Assembly: GCA_050729795.1 (NCBI GenBank)
Contig: JBOHME010000007.1
Coordinates: 1 to 64,000 of the forward strand
DNA: 64,000 nucleotides
DNA from: AP-15 sp050729795
Lineage (GTDB): Bacteria; Pseudomonadota; Alphaproteobacteria; ATCC43930; CGMCC-115725
Reading direction: 5' to 3'
Shown: positions 54,001 to 62,549 of the stretch, in pieces
Position numbering within the stretch: position 1 is the first letter of the stretch
Layout of the letters: every line of letters begins with the position of its first letter
Position numbers and translations under genes: made by a program
The notes under the pieces: generated by a model
What the model was told of the DNA's origin: nothing
Seen by the model: the letters and a program-made list of their open reading frames with translations, nothing else
Databases searched by the model: none

Positions 54001-54120
54001 CACATCGGGCAGCGCCGAAACCGGCAGCAGCATGTAGCAGATCAAGCCGAAGCCGAGCAGCGCCGCCATCAGCAGCGCGGTCGCGATCGGTCGGCGGATG
54101 AAGGGCTCGGAAATCGACAT
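51022..54120 (-). CDS. RND-family efflux pump inner-membrane permease
   Basis: 1032 residues, normal length for the family. N-terminal MSISEPFIRRPIATALLMAA, DVQFPTISVSAQLPGASP, the intramembrane Asp pair in LMALTVAVGFLVDDAIVMIE, and GIVKKNAIMMIDFAIEAE are standard RND markers. By these motifs it is close to MdtB/MdtC-type drug and bile-salt exporters. The adaptor gene ends 8 bases upstream on the same strand, so the two form an operon. No outer-membrane channel gene is in the window. Confidence 0.94.
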   Translation of the reverse strand: MSISEPFIRRPIATALLMAALLGFGLICYMLLPVSALPDVQFPTISVSAQLPGASPQTMADTVATPLEEEFTAIPGMSFMSSTSGLGSTSITLQFALNSSISADAQFVQTAINEAGGLLPKNLPTPPNYRETNPAQSPVLIYAIHSGAMPLYQIDQYANVMLAEQLSTVSGVGQVIIAGQQQPAVHIEVNPQALAARGLSLTQIATSLSNTTLDTAKGNLEGVQTQYPLTTNDQLFDAQQFAHVVVAYSSGAPVELKDIGKVVDSSVNPRTGSWLGTTPCELLLIELQPGANTIEVVGRITAMLPRLEASIPRAVHVDLVSDRSANIRASVADVEFTLLLTVGLVVLVIFGFLRKLWATLIPSLTLPLVIIATFSGMYFLGYSIDNLSLMALTVAVGFLVDDAIVMIENIVRHIEAGDPPLDAALKGAAEIGFTIVSMTLSLIAVFIPLLFMSGVVGLLFHEFAMTVTLTLLFSALVSLTLTPMMCALFLTGDDPAKKRRSRFERGFERLRNGYDRGLQWAFCHRLPMLLLTLALMVLTAVLYVLIPKGFLPEQDTGFIFAAVQARQDSSFATIARIENECAKIFLHDPAVSGVVGFAGATSFNPSESTARIFIQLKPFDQRPPVQQVMARLRPRLASVIGAKIFMQAGQDINIGGRLEQAQYQYTLTDANSTELDHWSPILLAQMRKLSILTDVASDLQIAAPNVAVEVDRDTASQLGLSLSAIDATLDDAFGQAQVATIYSPTYQSKVILQVEPRFQTGPAALSDLYVRNGAGAEVPLSAVAHFVTKAEPVTVNHQGLFPAVTLSFNLAPGAALSQAVAAIDALRAKIGAPATLHGAFEGTAQAYQQSLVTIPLLILAAVAAIYVIMGVLYESFVHPITILSSLPAAGVGALAILMLFGYELTLIAIIGIILLMGIVKKNAIMMIDFAIEAERREGKSAQEAIHQACLLRFRPILMTTVCALVAGLPLALETGAGSELRRPLGVAIVGGLLVSQWLTLYTTPIVYLYLDGLAQRLGRHRSAVVTADQHHA

Positions 54121-54127
54121 CGGGAAG

Positions 54128-55444
54128 TCAGCCGGCGCGCGCTAGCTTTGGCGCCGCTATGCTGACTACAACACCGTTGTCGAGCCGGTATTGTCCGTTG
54201 GTGACGACCTCTTCGCCCGCTTTGAGACCTTCGCCGATGACCGCGATCTTGTTCTGCGTCGCCGTCACCTGGACGTTGACGCGGCTGACCTTGCTGCCAG
54301 CGCCGATGATATAGACATAGGAGCCGTCCGGGCCGGTCATGACCGCGTCGGCCGGGATCGTGACCGCGTTATGCCGAACGAATTCGACGAGACGCACCGC
54401 CACGAATTCGCCCGGCCACAATCGCTCGTGCCGGTTGGCGAAGGTTCCTTCGAGCATGATCGTCCCGGTGGTCGCCGCGATCTGGTTGTCGATCAGGGTC
54501 AGCCTGCCGCGGGCCAGCAGCTTGCCGGCCGGCGAATAGACCGCGACGGTGAGCGGGGCTTTGGCCTGGTGTTGGCGGATCGCGTCGAGCGTGTTCTCGG
54601 GCACGCTGAAGCTGACCAGAATCGGGTGCATCCGGGTGATCGTCACCAGCGGGCTGGCACCGACAGCGGGCGATGCGCCGCTCGTCACCGGCGACCCGCT
54701 CGCGGTTGGCTGCACACTGCTCGACGACGCGGGGTCGCCCGCCGCCTGCACGTAGTTGCCGAGGTCAACCTGCAACGCGCCGGTCCGGCCGGCGATCGGT
54801 GCATCGATGTGGCAATAGCCAAGGTTGAGCTCGGCGGCGGCGATATTGGCTTTGTCGAGCGCGACGGTTCCTTCGTCCTGCCCGACGATGTACACCTGAT
54901 CCTGCTCGGTTTGCGTTGCGATCGAGTTTTCCGCTCTTAGCCGCTGATAGCGCGTGAAGTCCATCTTGGCCTCGGCCAGCACCGCGCGGTCATGGGCGAG
55001 CTGTCCTTGCGCTTGCGCAAGCGCATCCCGGTAGGGACGCGGATCGATCAGAAACAGCTTCTGTCCCTTGGCGACCCGGTCACCCTGGTGGAAATAGACG
55101 GCCACGATCCGTCCATCGACCCGCGGCGTCACATTGACCGTGTCCTGCGACAGGACGGTTCCAAGCGCCGGCAGGATCGCCGGAACATCCCGGCTCTCGG
55201 CTCTCGCGGCAATGACCGGAACCGCCGGCGGTGGCAGCGCCGGTGGCCCCGCCAAGGCGAGACCGCCCAGCTTCCAACACCCCAGCCCCGCCGCACACGC
55301 CACAGCGAAGATGAGAGTGACCGCCAGTCGCCGCCGCAATGTTTCCGGCTCCTTCGCGATCCTGCCAACCGACGTAACACCTGCCAATCGACGTAACACC
55401 TTGTAAGCACGGAGGTTCCGCCGGTTGTTAGCGCCGGCGAGCAC
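54128..55444 (-). CDS. RND membrane-fusion (adaptor) protein
   Basis: About 438 residues from a GTG start; the true start could be one of several later GTG codons. A membrane anchor (LAVTLIFAVACAAGLGCWKL) is followed by the lipoyl half-motif LGTVLSQDTVNVTPRVDGRI, a hairpin (AQAQGQLAHDRAVLAEAKMD) and the second lipoyl half IDAPIAGRTGALQVDLGNYV. After this comes a 28-residue Ser/Ala/Gly/Pro-rich insertion before SPLVTITRMHPILVSF, where relatives have a short turn. It couples the downstream RND pump to an outer-membrane channel. A direct repeat CGACGTAACACCT lies near 55370-55402 in the N-terminal coding region. Confidence 0.88.
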   Translation of the reverse strand: MLAGANNRRNLRAYKVLRRLAGVTSVGRIAKEPETLRRRLAVTLIFAVACAAGLGCWKLGGLALAGPPALPPPAVPVIAARAESRDVPAILPALGTVLSQDTVNVTPRVDGRIVAVYFHQGDRVAKGQKLFLIDPRPYRDALAQAQGQLAHDRAVLAEAKMDFTRYQRLRAENSIATQTEQDQVYIVGQDEGTVALDKANIAAAELNLGYCHIDAPIAGRTGALQVDLGNYVQAAGDPASSSSVQPTASGSPVTSGASPAVGASPLVTITRMHPILVSFSVPENTLDAIRQHQAKAPLTVAVYSPAGKLLARGRLTLIDNQIAATTGTIMLEGTFANRHERLWPGEFVAVRLVEFVRHNAVTIPADAVMTGPDGSYVYIIGAGSKVSRVNVQVTATQNKIAVIGEGLKAGEEVVTNGQYRLDNGVVVSIAAPKLARAG

Positions 55445-55684
55445 CTCGATCCGTCATGAATTCCCGCTCCCGCGCAAGAACGGAGGGCCACTTCGCGGCG
55501 TATACGTGAAAGCCGGCGGGTCAAACCCGCATCGGCCGGAAGCGAGCGGCGGGAATGGCGAGGCCGAGTTGCCGCGCTCTGGCAACAAGCGGATTGACCC
55601 GAGCCACCGGTCGAGGGCGATTATGTTGGAGGCGGCGGCAACCGCCGGGCGCGCCTGCCTGCGCATCGGCGACCGATTGTCGCT

Positions 55685-56872
55685 ATGGCGCCGCAGCGGG
55701 GTTTGCGCCCCTGGCAACTGCCACTCGGGGGATGGCGGGAAGTGACGATTGCGCTCGCCTGGCGAATCCTGGTCTATCAAAAGGGCCGGACGGTGCTGGC
55801 GCTGGTCGGAATCTTCATGGCGATCGTGCTGGTGTTTATCCAGCTCGGCCTGTTTTTCGCAGTGCCGCAGGGAGGAATGCTGCTTTACGACAATCTGGGT
55901 TTCGATCTGCTGCTGGTCTCGGACCAGTACGAGTTCCAAGGGCAGCCCGGAGCATTCCCGCTCGACCGCCTCACCCGGCTGCGCACCGCCTCCGGGGTCG
56001 CCCGGGCAACCCCGCTCTATTTCGGCCTTGCGAAATGGAAGGGCGGCGCCGGCGGTGTCTGGCCGGACCTCTTCGTGATCGGCTTCGATCCCGCCGCCGG
56101 CATTTTCTTGCCGCGCAGTATCGAGCGGCAGCGCGCGGTGCTCGGCCGGCCGGACACCGTGCTTGTCGATCGCGCCAGCCGGGCGATCTTTGGCCCGCTG
56201 ACCACCGGGCGGGTGGTCGAGATCGGCGCCCGCCGCGAGACGATCGGCGGCGGTTATCGCCTCGGCACCGGCTTTATGGGGCTCGGCGTGGCACTCGCGA
56301 GCACGGCGAATTTCGCCCGACTGTTTGCGGGCCGCAGCCTCGACGCGGTGAATCTCGGCGCGATCCGGCTGAAACCCGGGATCGATCCGGACACCGCCGC
56401 GAACCAGCTCGCCACGCTCGCCGGCACCGGCACCAGAATCTTCACGCGCGCGGCGCTCGCCCGCGCCGAAGCCGCGTACTGGACCACGCGGACCTCGGTC
56501 GGATTGATCTTCGGCTCGGGGCTGGTGATCGCGGTCGTGGTCGGGATCATGGTTGTCTACCAGATCGTCGCCACCCAAATCGGCCGGCAATTGCCGCAAT
56601 TCGCCACGCTGAAAGCGATCGGCCACAGCGACGGCGCGCTCGCCGGCACGGTCGCGGCCATGTCGCTGTTTGTCGCGGTCGCCGGTTTTGTTCCGGGGGC
56701 GGCCGCCTCGATCTGGATTTATCGCCTGATCCGCGAGCGCACGCTCTTACCGGTGACGATGACGGTTTCGCATCTCGCCGTCGTGTTTGTCGCAACCCTG
56801 GTGATGGCGGCACTCTCGGCGCTGCTGGCGCTTGGCGCCCTGCGCCGGGTCGACCCGGCCGAATTGTTCTGA
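55685..56872 (+). CDS. ABC exporter permease, DevC/FtsX-like (1)
   Basis: 395 residues; a GTG at 55742 is an alternative start. Topology is one N-terminal membrane helix (TVLALVGIFMAIVLVFIQLG), a large periplasmic domain and three C-terminal helices (LIFGSGLVIAVVVGIMVVYQ, AMSLFVAVAGFVPGAAASIW, VVFVATLVMAALSALLALGA), the MacB/FtsX plan. The YQIVATQI...FATLKAIGH segment is characteristic of DevC. With the next two genes it forms a DevCCA exporter. The adaptor expected of DevB type is not beside it. Confidence 0.87.
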   Translation: MAPQRGLRPWQLPLGGWREVTIALAWRILVYQKGRTVLALVGIFMAIVLVFIQLGLFFAVPQGGMLLYDNLGFDLLLVSDQYEFQGQPGAFPLDRLTRLRTASGVARATPLYFGLAKWKGGAGGVWPDLFVIGFDPAAGIFLPRSIERQRAVLGRPDTVLVDRASRAIFGPLTTGRVVEIGARRETIGGGYRLGTGFMGLGVALASTANFARLFAGRSLDAVNLGAIRLKPGIDPDTAANQLATLAGTGTRIFTRAALARAEAAYWTTRTSVGLIFGSGLVIAVVVGIMVVYQIVATQIGRQLPQFATLKAIGHSDGALAGTVAAMSLFVAVAGFVPGAAASIWIYRLIRERTLLPVTMTVSHLAVVFVATLVMAALSALLALGALRRVDPAELF

Positions 56873-56888
56873 GGCGGGAGCGCCCGGC

Positions 56889-58076
56889 TTGTCGATCACC
56901 GCTGCGCGCTTCGGCTGGGCCGGCATCGGTGCCGCATCGGTGCCGCTCGCCTGGCGCAGCCTGGCGGCGAACCGGCGCCGGCTATTGCGTTCCAGCGCCG
57001 GGATTGGTTTTGCCGTGCTGTTGATGCTGATGCAGCTCGGCTTCGAGCAGGGGTTCTTTGCCAGCTCGCTGCAGGTGATCCGCGGTCTCGATGGCGATCT
57101 CTTTCTGCAGAGCGCGCACAAATATCAGTTCGCGACCCAGGACCCGATCCCGCTCGCCCTCCTGACCACCGCGCGACGCGTCACCGGCGTCGCCAGCGCC
57201 CGGCCGCTCTACGCCGACTGGTACGACGTATTCTGGAAAAATCCGATCGATGGCAAAGTGTTTCTGGTGCGCGCCTTCGCTTTCGATCCCGCCCAGCCGG
57301 TGTTTCTGTTCCCGGACATCAATGCCGCACGCGAGCGGCTCGCCTCACCGGACACGGTCCTGGTCGACCGCCGCTCGCGCCGCTTTCTCGGCATGGACCA
57401 GGGTGCGAAGCGGTCCGAGCTGAACGGTGTCGCGACCAGGATCGTCGGCAGCTTTGCGCTCGGGCCCGATTTTCAGAGCGACGGCACGGTGGTGACGAGT
57501 GCTCGCACCTTTGCCGATGTGCTGCGCGGCGTCACCGGGAACCCGCCCGGCATCGAGGCCGGGGTGATCAAGCTCGCCGCCGGCGCCGACCTGGCGAGCG
57601 TGCGGCAGGCGCTGGCCAAGGCGATGCCGCGCGACATCGCAGTCATGACCAAATCTCAGCTGCTCGCTTTCGAGCGCGCCTATCAGGCCGATGTGTCGTC
57701 GGCCGGGCCGATTTTCGCGATCGGGACAATCGTCGGCTTTGTCGTCGGCATGCTGATTTCATACCAGGTCACCTATGCCGATATTGCCGATCAGCTGGCG
57801 CAATATGCGACGCTAAAGGCGATCGGCTATCCGACGCGCTATCTCTTGCGGGTGGTGCTCGGGCAGGCCGCGATGAACGGGTTTGCGGGCTGGCTGCCCG
57901 CCTGGCTGCTCGGCTTCGCGCTCTATCGGGTGATTGGCGAGATCGCGCTGCTGCCGCTGCGGATGACCGCCGAAATCACGCTCCTCAGCCTCGGGCTAAC
58001 CCTTGGCATGTGCTTGATTTCGGCGGTCATCGCGGTGCGCCGAGTGGTCAAGGCCGATCCGGCCGAGGTGTTCTGA
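56889..58076 (+). CDS. ABC exporter permease, DevC/FtsX-like (2)
   Basis: I start it at TTG 56889 (SITAARFGWAGIGAAS) after GGCGGGAG, 16 bases past the first permease stop. There is no ATG near the start. About 395 residues with the same MacB/FtsX topology: first helix in AGIGFAVLLMLMQLG, then IFAIGTIVGFVVGMLISYQV and two more C-terminal helices. The YADIADQLAQYATLKAIGY segment parallels that of the first permease, so the two form a heterodimer. The stop overlaps the ATPase start as TGATG. Confidence 0.86.
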   Translation: MSITAARFGWAGIGAASVPLAWRSLAANRRRLLRSSAGIGFAVLLMLMQLGFEQGFFASSLQVIRGLDGDLFLQSAHKYQFATQDPIPLALLTTARRVTGVASARPLYADWYDVFWKNPIDGKVFLVRAFAFDPAQPVFLFPDINAARERLASPDTVLVDRRSRRFLGMDQGAKRSELNGVATRIVGSFALGPDFQSDGTVVTSARTFADVLRGVTGNPPGIEAGVIKLAAGADLASVRQALAKAMPRDIAVMTKSQLLAFERAYQADVSSAGPIFAIGTIVGFVVGMLISYQVTYADIADQLAQYATLKAIGYPTRYLLRVVLGQAAMNGFAGWLPAWLLGFALYRVIGEIALLPLRMTAEITLLSLGLTLGMCLISAVIAVRRVVKADPAEVF

Positions 58077-59206
58077 TGGGTGATGCGATGGTCGCCGAAC
58101 CGCTGGCTCCGCTCCCGCTCGCGGCTCCGCTCCCGCCTTGCGTCGTCGTCGACGGCTTGAACCATTGGTATGGCGAGGGGGTCGGACGCAACCAGGTCCT
58201 GTTCGACAACCGCATCGAGGTCCCGCCCGGCCAGCTGGTAGTGATGACCGGCCCGTCAGGCGCCGGCAAGACCACCCTGCTGACCCTGATCGGGGCGCTG
58301 CGCTCGATCCACGATGGACGGGTCGAGGTGCTTGGCCGCGCCCTATCGTCGCTGGCGCCGCGTGATCTGGTCGCGGTCCGGCGCGAGATCGGCTTTGTCT
58401 TTCAGATGCACAATCTGTTCGACGCGCTCAGCGCCTATGAGAATGTCAAGATGGCGATGCAGCTCGGCCGCACGCCGGGCAATGAGATGCGCCGGCGCGG
58501 CACCGCCATTCTCGAACGGCTCGGGCTCGGCCACCGGGTCGATTACCGGCCGCGGCTTCTGTCGGGCGGCGAGCGTCAGCGGGTCGCCATTGGCCGCGCA
58601 CTGGTCAACCGCCCGCGCCTCGTGCTCGCCGACGAGCCGACCGCCGCGCTCGACCGCGAATCGGCGCGCAAGGTGATCGATCTCCTCAAGGAGACGACGG
58701 TCGAGCACCAAGCCGCCGTGATCATGGTCACCCACGACTATCGCATCATCGAGTCCGCCGACCGCCTGGTGCACATGGTCGATGGCCGGATCGTCTCCGA
58801 TGTGGTGCTGCACGACGCGCTGCGGATCTGCGAGTTTCTGCGCGCGGTCGATCTGTTCCGCGCCCTCACCCCGATCCAGCTGACGAATGTCGCCGAGAAA
58901 ATGACAAAGCGCCGTTTCGCCGCCGGCGAGACGATCATTCGCGAAGGCGAGCCCGGTGAGGAGTTTTATCTGATCTCCGATGGAGAGGTTGATGTGATGC
59001 GCGCCGACCACGAGGTGGCGCGGCTGGGGCGCGGCGACTTCTTCGGCGAGGTGGCGCTGATCAGCGGCGAGCCGCGTAACGCCACCGTCCTTGCCACCGA
59101 ACCGCTCGACACCTTTATTCTCGGCAAGTCCGATTTTCAATCGGCGATCGAGGCGAGCGCGAGTTTTCGCGACCAGCTCTACCGCGTCTATTTCGTGCGC
59201 CACTGA
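58076..59206 (+). CDS. DevA/MacB-type ABC ATPase fused to a cyclic-nucleotide-binding domain
   Basis: 376 residues. The ATPase half has Walker A GPSGAGKTTLL, Q-loop FQMHNLFDALSA, signature LLSGGERQRVAIGRAL, Walker B LVLADEPTAALD and a switch His in VTHDYR. The last about 110 residues form a Crp-type cyclic-nucleotide-binding beta-roll (FAAGETIIREGEPGEEFYLI, LGRGDFFGEVALISGEPRNA), where FGEVAL-x-GEPRNA is the phosphate-binding cassette. cAMP or cGMP could therefore gate export by the two permeases. The ribosome must restart at TGATG, which ensures stoichiometric production. The substrate is unknown. Confidence 0.9.
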   Translation: MGDAMVAEPLAPLPLAAPLPPCVVVDGLNHWYGEGVGRNQVLFDNRIEVPPGQLVVMTGPSGAGKTTLLTLIGALRSIHDGRVEVLGRALSSLAPRDLVAVRREIGFVFQMHNLFDALSAYENVKMAMQLGRTPGNEMRRRGTAILERLGLGHRVDYRPRLLSGGERQRVAIGRALVNRPRLVLADEPTAALDRESARKVIDLLKETTVEHQAAVIMVTHDYRIIESADRLVHMVDGRIVSDVVLHDALRICEFLRAVDLFRALTPIQLTNVAEKMTKRRFAAGETIIREGEPGEEFYLISDGEVDVMRADHEVARLGRGDFFGEVALISGEPRNATVLATEPLDTFILGKSDFQSAIEASASFRDQLYRVYFVRH

Positions 59207-59305
59207 CCGCGTCCGGGCGTCTCCGGGTCGGGAAGGCCGCGGTGTCGCAATTGCAACACCTTTTAGCCGCGAGGCTGCCCCTTGCCAGCTCCGGCGAACT
59301 CGCCT

Positions 59306-61165
59306 ATGCGCAGGCGCGTGGCCGAGATCGCACCTGCCGCCGGGAGAGAAGAGACCGCGTCAGCGGCCACCGGCGTGCGCCGCGCCGAGGCGCGGCTGCG
59401 CGACAGCGAGCTGTTTTTGCTGGTGCTGGCGCTCGGCGCCGGCATCGCCTCCGGTCTCGGCGTCGTCGCCACCGACCTGCTGCTCGATCTTGTCCGGCAT
59501 TTCGCCTTCGCCCTGCCGTTTGGCGGGCATCTGAGCGATGCGGCGCATCTCGGACCGGCCCGCCTGGTGGCGGCACCGGTGGTCGGCGGCATGCTGGTCG
59601 GCCTCAGCTCGGCGCTGCTGCGCCGCTGGCGCCCGCGCGAGGTGGTCGATGCGATCGAGGCCAACGCGCTGTTTGGCGGTCGGATGTCGCTCGGCGACAG
59701 CCTCGGTCTTGTCTGGGTGACGATCCTGTCGGGTGGCTTCGGCGCCTCGGTCGGGCTCGAAGCGGCCTATACCCAGCTCGGCTCTGCGCTGGCCTCGCGG
59801 CTCGGGCGCAGCGTCGGTCTGCGCCGCGACGACATGCGCACCCTCGTCGGATGCGGGGCCGCCGGCGCGATCGCCGCCGCGTTCAACGCGCCACTGACCG
59901 GCGCCTTTTACGCCTTCGAGCTGATCATCGGCGCCTACACCTTGCAGGCTCTGGCGCCGGTCGGGATCGCCGCATTGACCGCGGTGCTGGTCGTGCGCGG
60001 GCTGGTCGGTTCCAACCCGATCTTTGTCGTGTGGCACGACATCTCGCTGTCGGCGCCGGATTACGTGGCGTTCTTCGGCGTCGGGCTGGCCTCCGCCTGG
60101 CTCGGCATCCTGACCATGAAAGGGGTGACCTCGACCGAGACGCTGTTTCGCACCCGCGCGGTGCCGCGCTGGGCCCGCCCGGCCCTCGGCGGTCTGTTGA
60201 TCGGGCTGATCGCCCTGGCCTTCCCGGAAGTGCTCGGCAGCGGCCATGGCGGCATTCTGCAGGTGCTGCATTCCGGCTTCGACCTGCCGTTTCTCGCCGG
60301 GCTCGTGATCGCCAAGATCGTCGCCTCGGCGGTATCGATCGGCTCCGGATTTCGCGGCGGGCTGTTCAGCTCGTCGCTGTTTCTCGGCAGCCTGTTTGGC
60401 AGCCTGATCGGCACCGTGGTCGCTCGCCTCGGGCCGGGCGTGTCGGCCGATCCGCTGATCTATGCGCTGGTCGGCATGGGTTCGGTCGCCGCCGCGATCG
60501 TCGGCGCGCCGATGACGATGATCATGCTGGTGCTCGAAACCACCGGCGATTTCTCGGCGACGATCGGGGTCATGGTGGGGGTGGTGACCGCAGCCATCGG
60601 CGTGCGCCACTGGTTCGGCTACTCTTTTGCGACCTGGCGCTTTCATCTCAAAGGGCTGGCGATCCGCAGCCCCGAGGATATCGGCTGGATCAACGAATTG
60701 CTGATCGGCCCGATGATGCGCCGCGATCCGGCGGTGATCGCCGCCGATCTGACCCTCGACGAGCTGCACCGCCGCTTTCCGGTCGGCAGCGCCAAGCAGG
60801 TCTTTGTTGTCGATGGCGAAGGCCGGTTATCCGGGATCATCGACCCGACCGAGGCGAGCGCTGTCGAGCGCGGCGGCGAGGCGAAGACAGTCGGCGATCT
60901 CGTGTCGGAACCGGCTTCGTTTTTGCTGCCGGGGGATAATCTGCGCACCGCGCTCGACCGCTTCAGCGAAGCGGCGCAGGAGATGCTGCCGGTCATCGAC
61001 AATGCCGACGCGCGGCGCGTGCTCGGCTATCTGAGCGAAGCCTACGCGCTGCGCCGCTACGCGCACGAGCTCGAGCGCCATCGCGGCGCCCGCCAGGACG
61101 ATGCCGGCATTTTCAGCCCGTCAGCCGGGGACACGTCGCCCGGCCAACGGATCGGCGAGCCATAG
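59306..61165 (+). CDS. ClC-family chloride channel/transporter with CBS domains
   Basis: 619 residues from ATG 59306; a TTG 24 bases earlier is possible. About ten membrane helices follow. Selectivity motifs are varied: SGGFGASVGLEAAYTQLG takes the place of the usual GREGP, with the gating Glu retained in GLEA, and SGFRGGLFSSSLFLG replaces GGIFAP. A GAPMTMIMLVLETTGD segment is typical of ClC. A C-terminal cytosolic pair of CBS-like halves (about 470-590) could sense adenine nucleotides. It probably exchanges chloride or nitrate for protons. Its gene starts 99 bases after the ATPase stop. Confidence 0.9.
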   Translation: MRRRVAEIAPAAGREETASAATGVRRAEARLRDSELFLLVLALGAGIASGLGVVATDLLLDLVRHFAFALPFGGHLSDAAHLGPARLVAAPVVGGMLVGLSSALLRRWRPREVVDAIEANALFGGRMSLGDSLGLVWVTILSGGFGASVGLEAAYTQLGSALASRLGRSVGLRRDDMRTLVGCGAAGAIAAAFNAPLTGAFYAFELIIGAYTLQALAPVGIAALTAVLVVRGLVGSNPIFVVWHDISLSAPDYVAFFGVGLASAWLGILTMKGVTSTETLFRTRAVPRWARPALGGLLIGLIALAFPEVLGSGHGGILQVLHSGFDLPFLAGLVIAKIVASAVSIGSGFRGGLFSSSLFLGSLFGSLIGTVVARLGPGVSADPLIYALVGMGSVAAAIVGAPMTMIMLVLETTGDFSATIGVMVGVVTAAIGVRHWFGYSFATWRFHLKGLAIRSPEDIGWINELLIGPMMRRDPAVIAADLTLDELHRRFPVGSAKQVFVVDGEGRLSGIIDPTEASAVERGGEAKTVGDLVSEPASFLLPGDNLRTALDRFSEAAQEMLPVIDNADARRVLGYLSEAYALRRYAHELERHRGARQDDAGIFSPSAGDTSPGQRIGEP

Positions 61166-61451
61166 CCGGCGACGACGGGAGCCTGATGAGCGCATCACCG
61201 ATCGAATCTGGGCGGCGCCGGGAGCCGCGGCACGGCTCCGTCGGGCGCTTCCGCCGGCACAGCACTCCGAGCGAAATAGATGGCGCGATTTCGCATGGCT
61301 AGGCTACAATGCACGCAACGCTCCGACAGGCGGCGCCGTAAGCTTGACGTAAGCTGGTGGTGGGACGGGCGGCCGGGAAAGGCCGGCTTCGGGCTGCAGT
61401 CGGATCACCCCCATCCCGGCCCGGCGCCGGTAAGACGAAAGGTTGAGTAGC

Positions 61452-62549
61452 ATGGCGCAGGTCGCGCTTCGAAACATTGTCAAGATGTTTGACAAGACCC
61501 CGGCGGTTCAGGGCATCGATCTCGACATTGCCGACCGCGAATTCATCGTCCTGGTCGGTCCCTCCGGGTGCGGCAAGAGCACGACGCTGCGCATGATCGC
61601 CGGGCTCGAGGAGTGCACCGCGGGCGAGATCTTTATCGGTGACCAGCTGGTCAACGATGTGCCGCCCAAGGATCGGGACATCGCAATGGTGTTCCAGAAC
61701 TACGCGCTCTATCCGCACATGACCGTGTTCGAGAACATGTCGTTCGGTCTGCGGCTGAAGAAGTTTCCCAAAGCCGAGATCAAGGAGCGGGTTGAGGCCG
61801 CGGCGCGCATTCTCGACATCACCGCGCTGCTCGAACGCCGGCCACGCGCGCTTTCGGGCGGGCAGCGCCAGCGGGTGGCGATGGGCCGCGCAATCGTCCG
61901 CAACCCCAAGGTGTTCCTGTTCGACGAGCCGCTGTCAAACCTCGACGCCAAGCTGCGGGTGCAGATGCGCACCGAGATCAAAAAGGTCCATCAGAAGGTC
62001 ACGACAACGACCGTCTACGTCACCCACGACCAGATCGAGGCGATGACGCTGGCCGATCGGGTCGTGGTCATGAACGCCGGCCGGATCGACCAGATCGGCA
62101 CACCCTACGAAGTCTATCATTCGCCAAAGACCCGGTTCGTCGCCGGCTTTATCGGCTCGCCGACAATGAATTTGCTGCCCTGCCGGCTGATCGAAAACGG
62201 CAGCGGACTGACAGTTCGGCTGTCCGACTCGCTGTCGTTCCCAGTGCCCCCGGCGCGTGAGGTCACGTACCGCCCGCGGGTCGGCGACCAGCTGCTGTTT
62301 GGTCTTCGTCCCGAGCACATCACCGAGGCGCGCGGCGACATGACGCCCGGAATCGTCCCGTTTTCGGCGCGGCTCGACGTCGTCGAACCGATGGGCATGG
62401 AGACGATGGTCTATTTCACGGTGGACGGGGTCGAGGTTTGCGGCCGGGTCAACCCCGCCGCCGCCAGTGCGGCCGGCGAGGCGATGCCGCTGGTTGCCGA
62501 TCTGAACCAGATGCACCTGATCGACCCACAGACCGAGCTCGTGGTTTGA
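61452..62549 (+). CDS. MalK/UgpC-type ABC importer ATPase
   Basis: 365 residues from ATG 61452 (a TTG lies three codons earlier) after AAAGG. Walker A GPSGCGKSTTLRMIAGLE, signature ALSGGQRQRVAMGRAI, Walker B VFLFDEPLSNLD and switch His in VTHDQIEAM are complete. A C-terminal TOBE/OB-fold domain (FGLRPEHITEA, VVEPMGMETMVYF) is typical of carbohydrate importers such as MalK and UgpC. No permease or binding-protein gene is present, so it may energise systems elsewhere. The next SDR starts within its stop codon. Confidence 0.93.
   Translation: MAQVALRNIVKMFDKTPAVQGIDLDIADREFIVLVGPSGCGKSTTLRMIAGLEECTAGEIFIGDQLVNDVPPKDRDIAMVFQNYALYPHMTVFENMSFGLRLKKFPKAEIKERVEAAARILDITALLERRPRALSGGQRQRVAMGRAIVRNPKVFLFDEPLSNLDAKLRVQMRTEIKKVHQKVTTTTVYVTHDQIEAMTLADRVVVMNAGRIDQIGTPYEVYHSPKTRFVAGFIGSPTMNLLPCRLIENGSGLTVRLSDSLSFPVPPAREVTYRPRVGDQLLFGLRPEHITEARGDMTPGIVPFSARLDVVEPMGMETMVYFTVDGVEVCGRVNPAAASAAGEAMPLVADLNQMHLIDPQTELVV

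Noticed and set aside
59360..60769. 469-codon minus-strand frame
   Set aside because: Antisense of the ClC gene, with a repetitive Asp/His/Arg composition and no motif.
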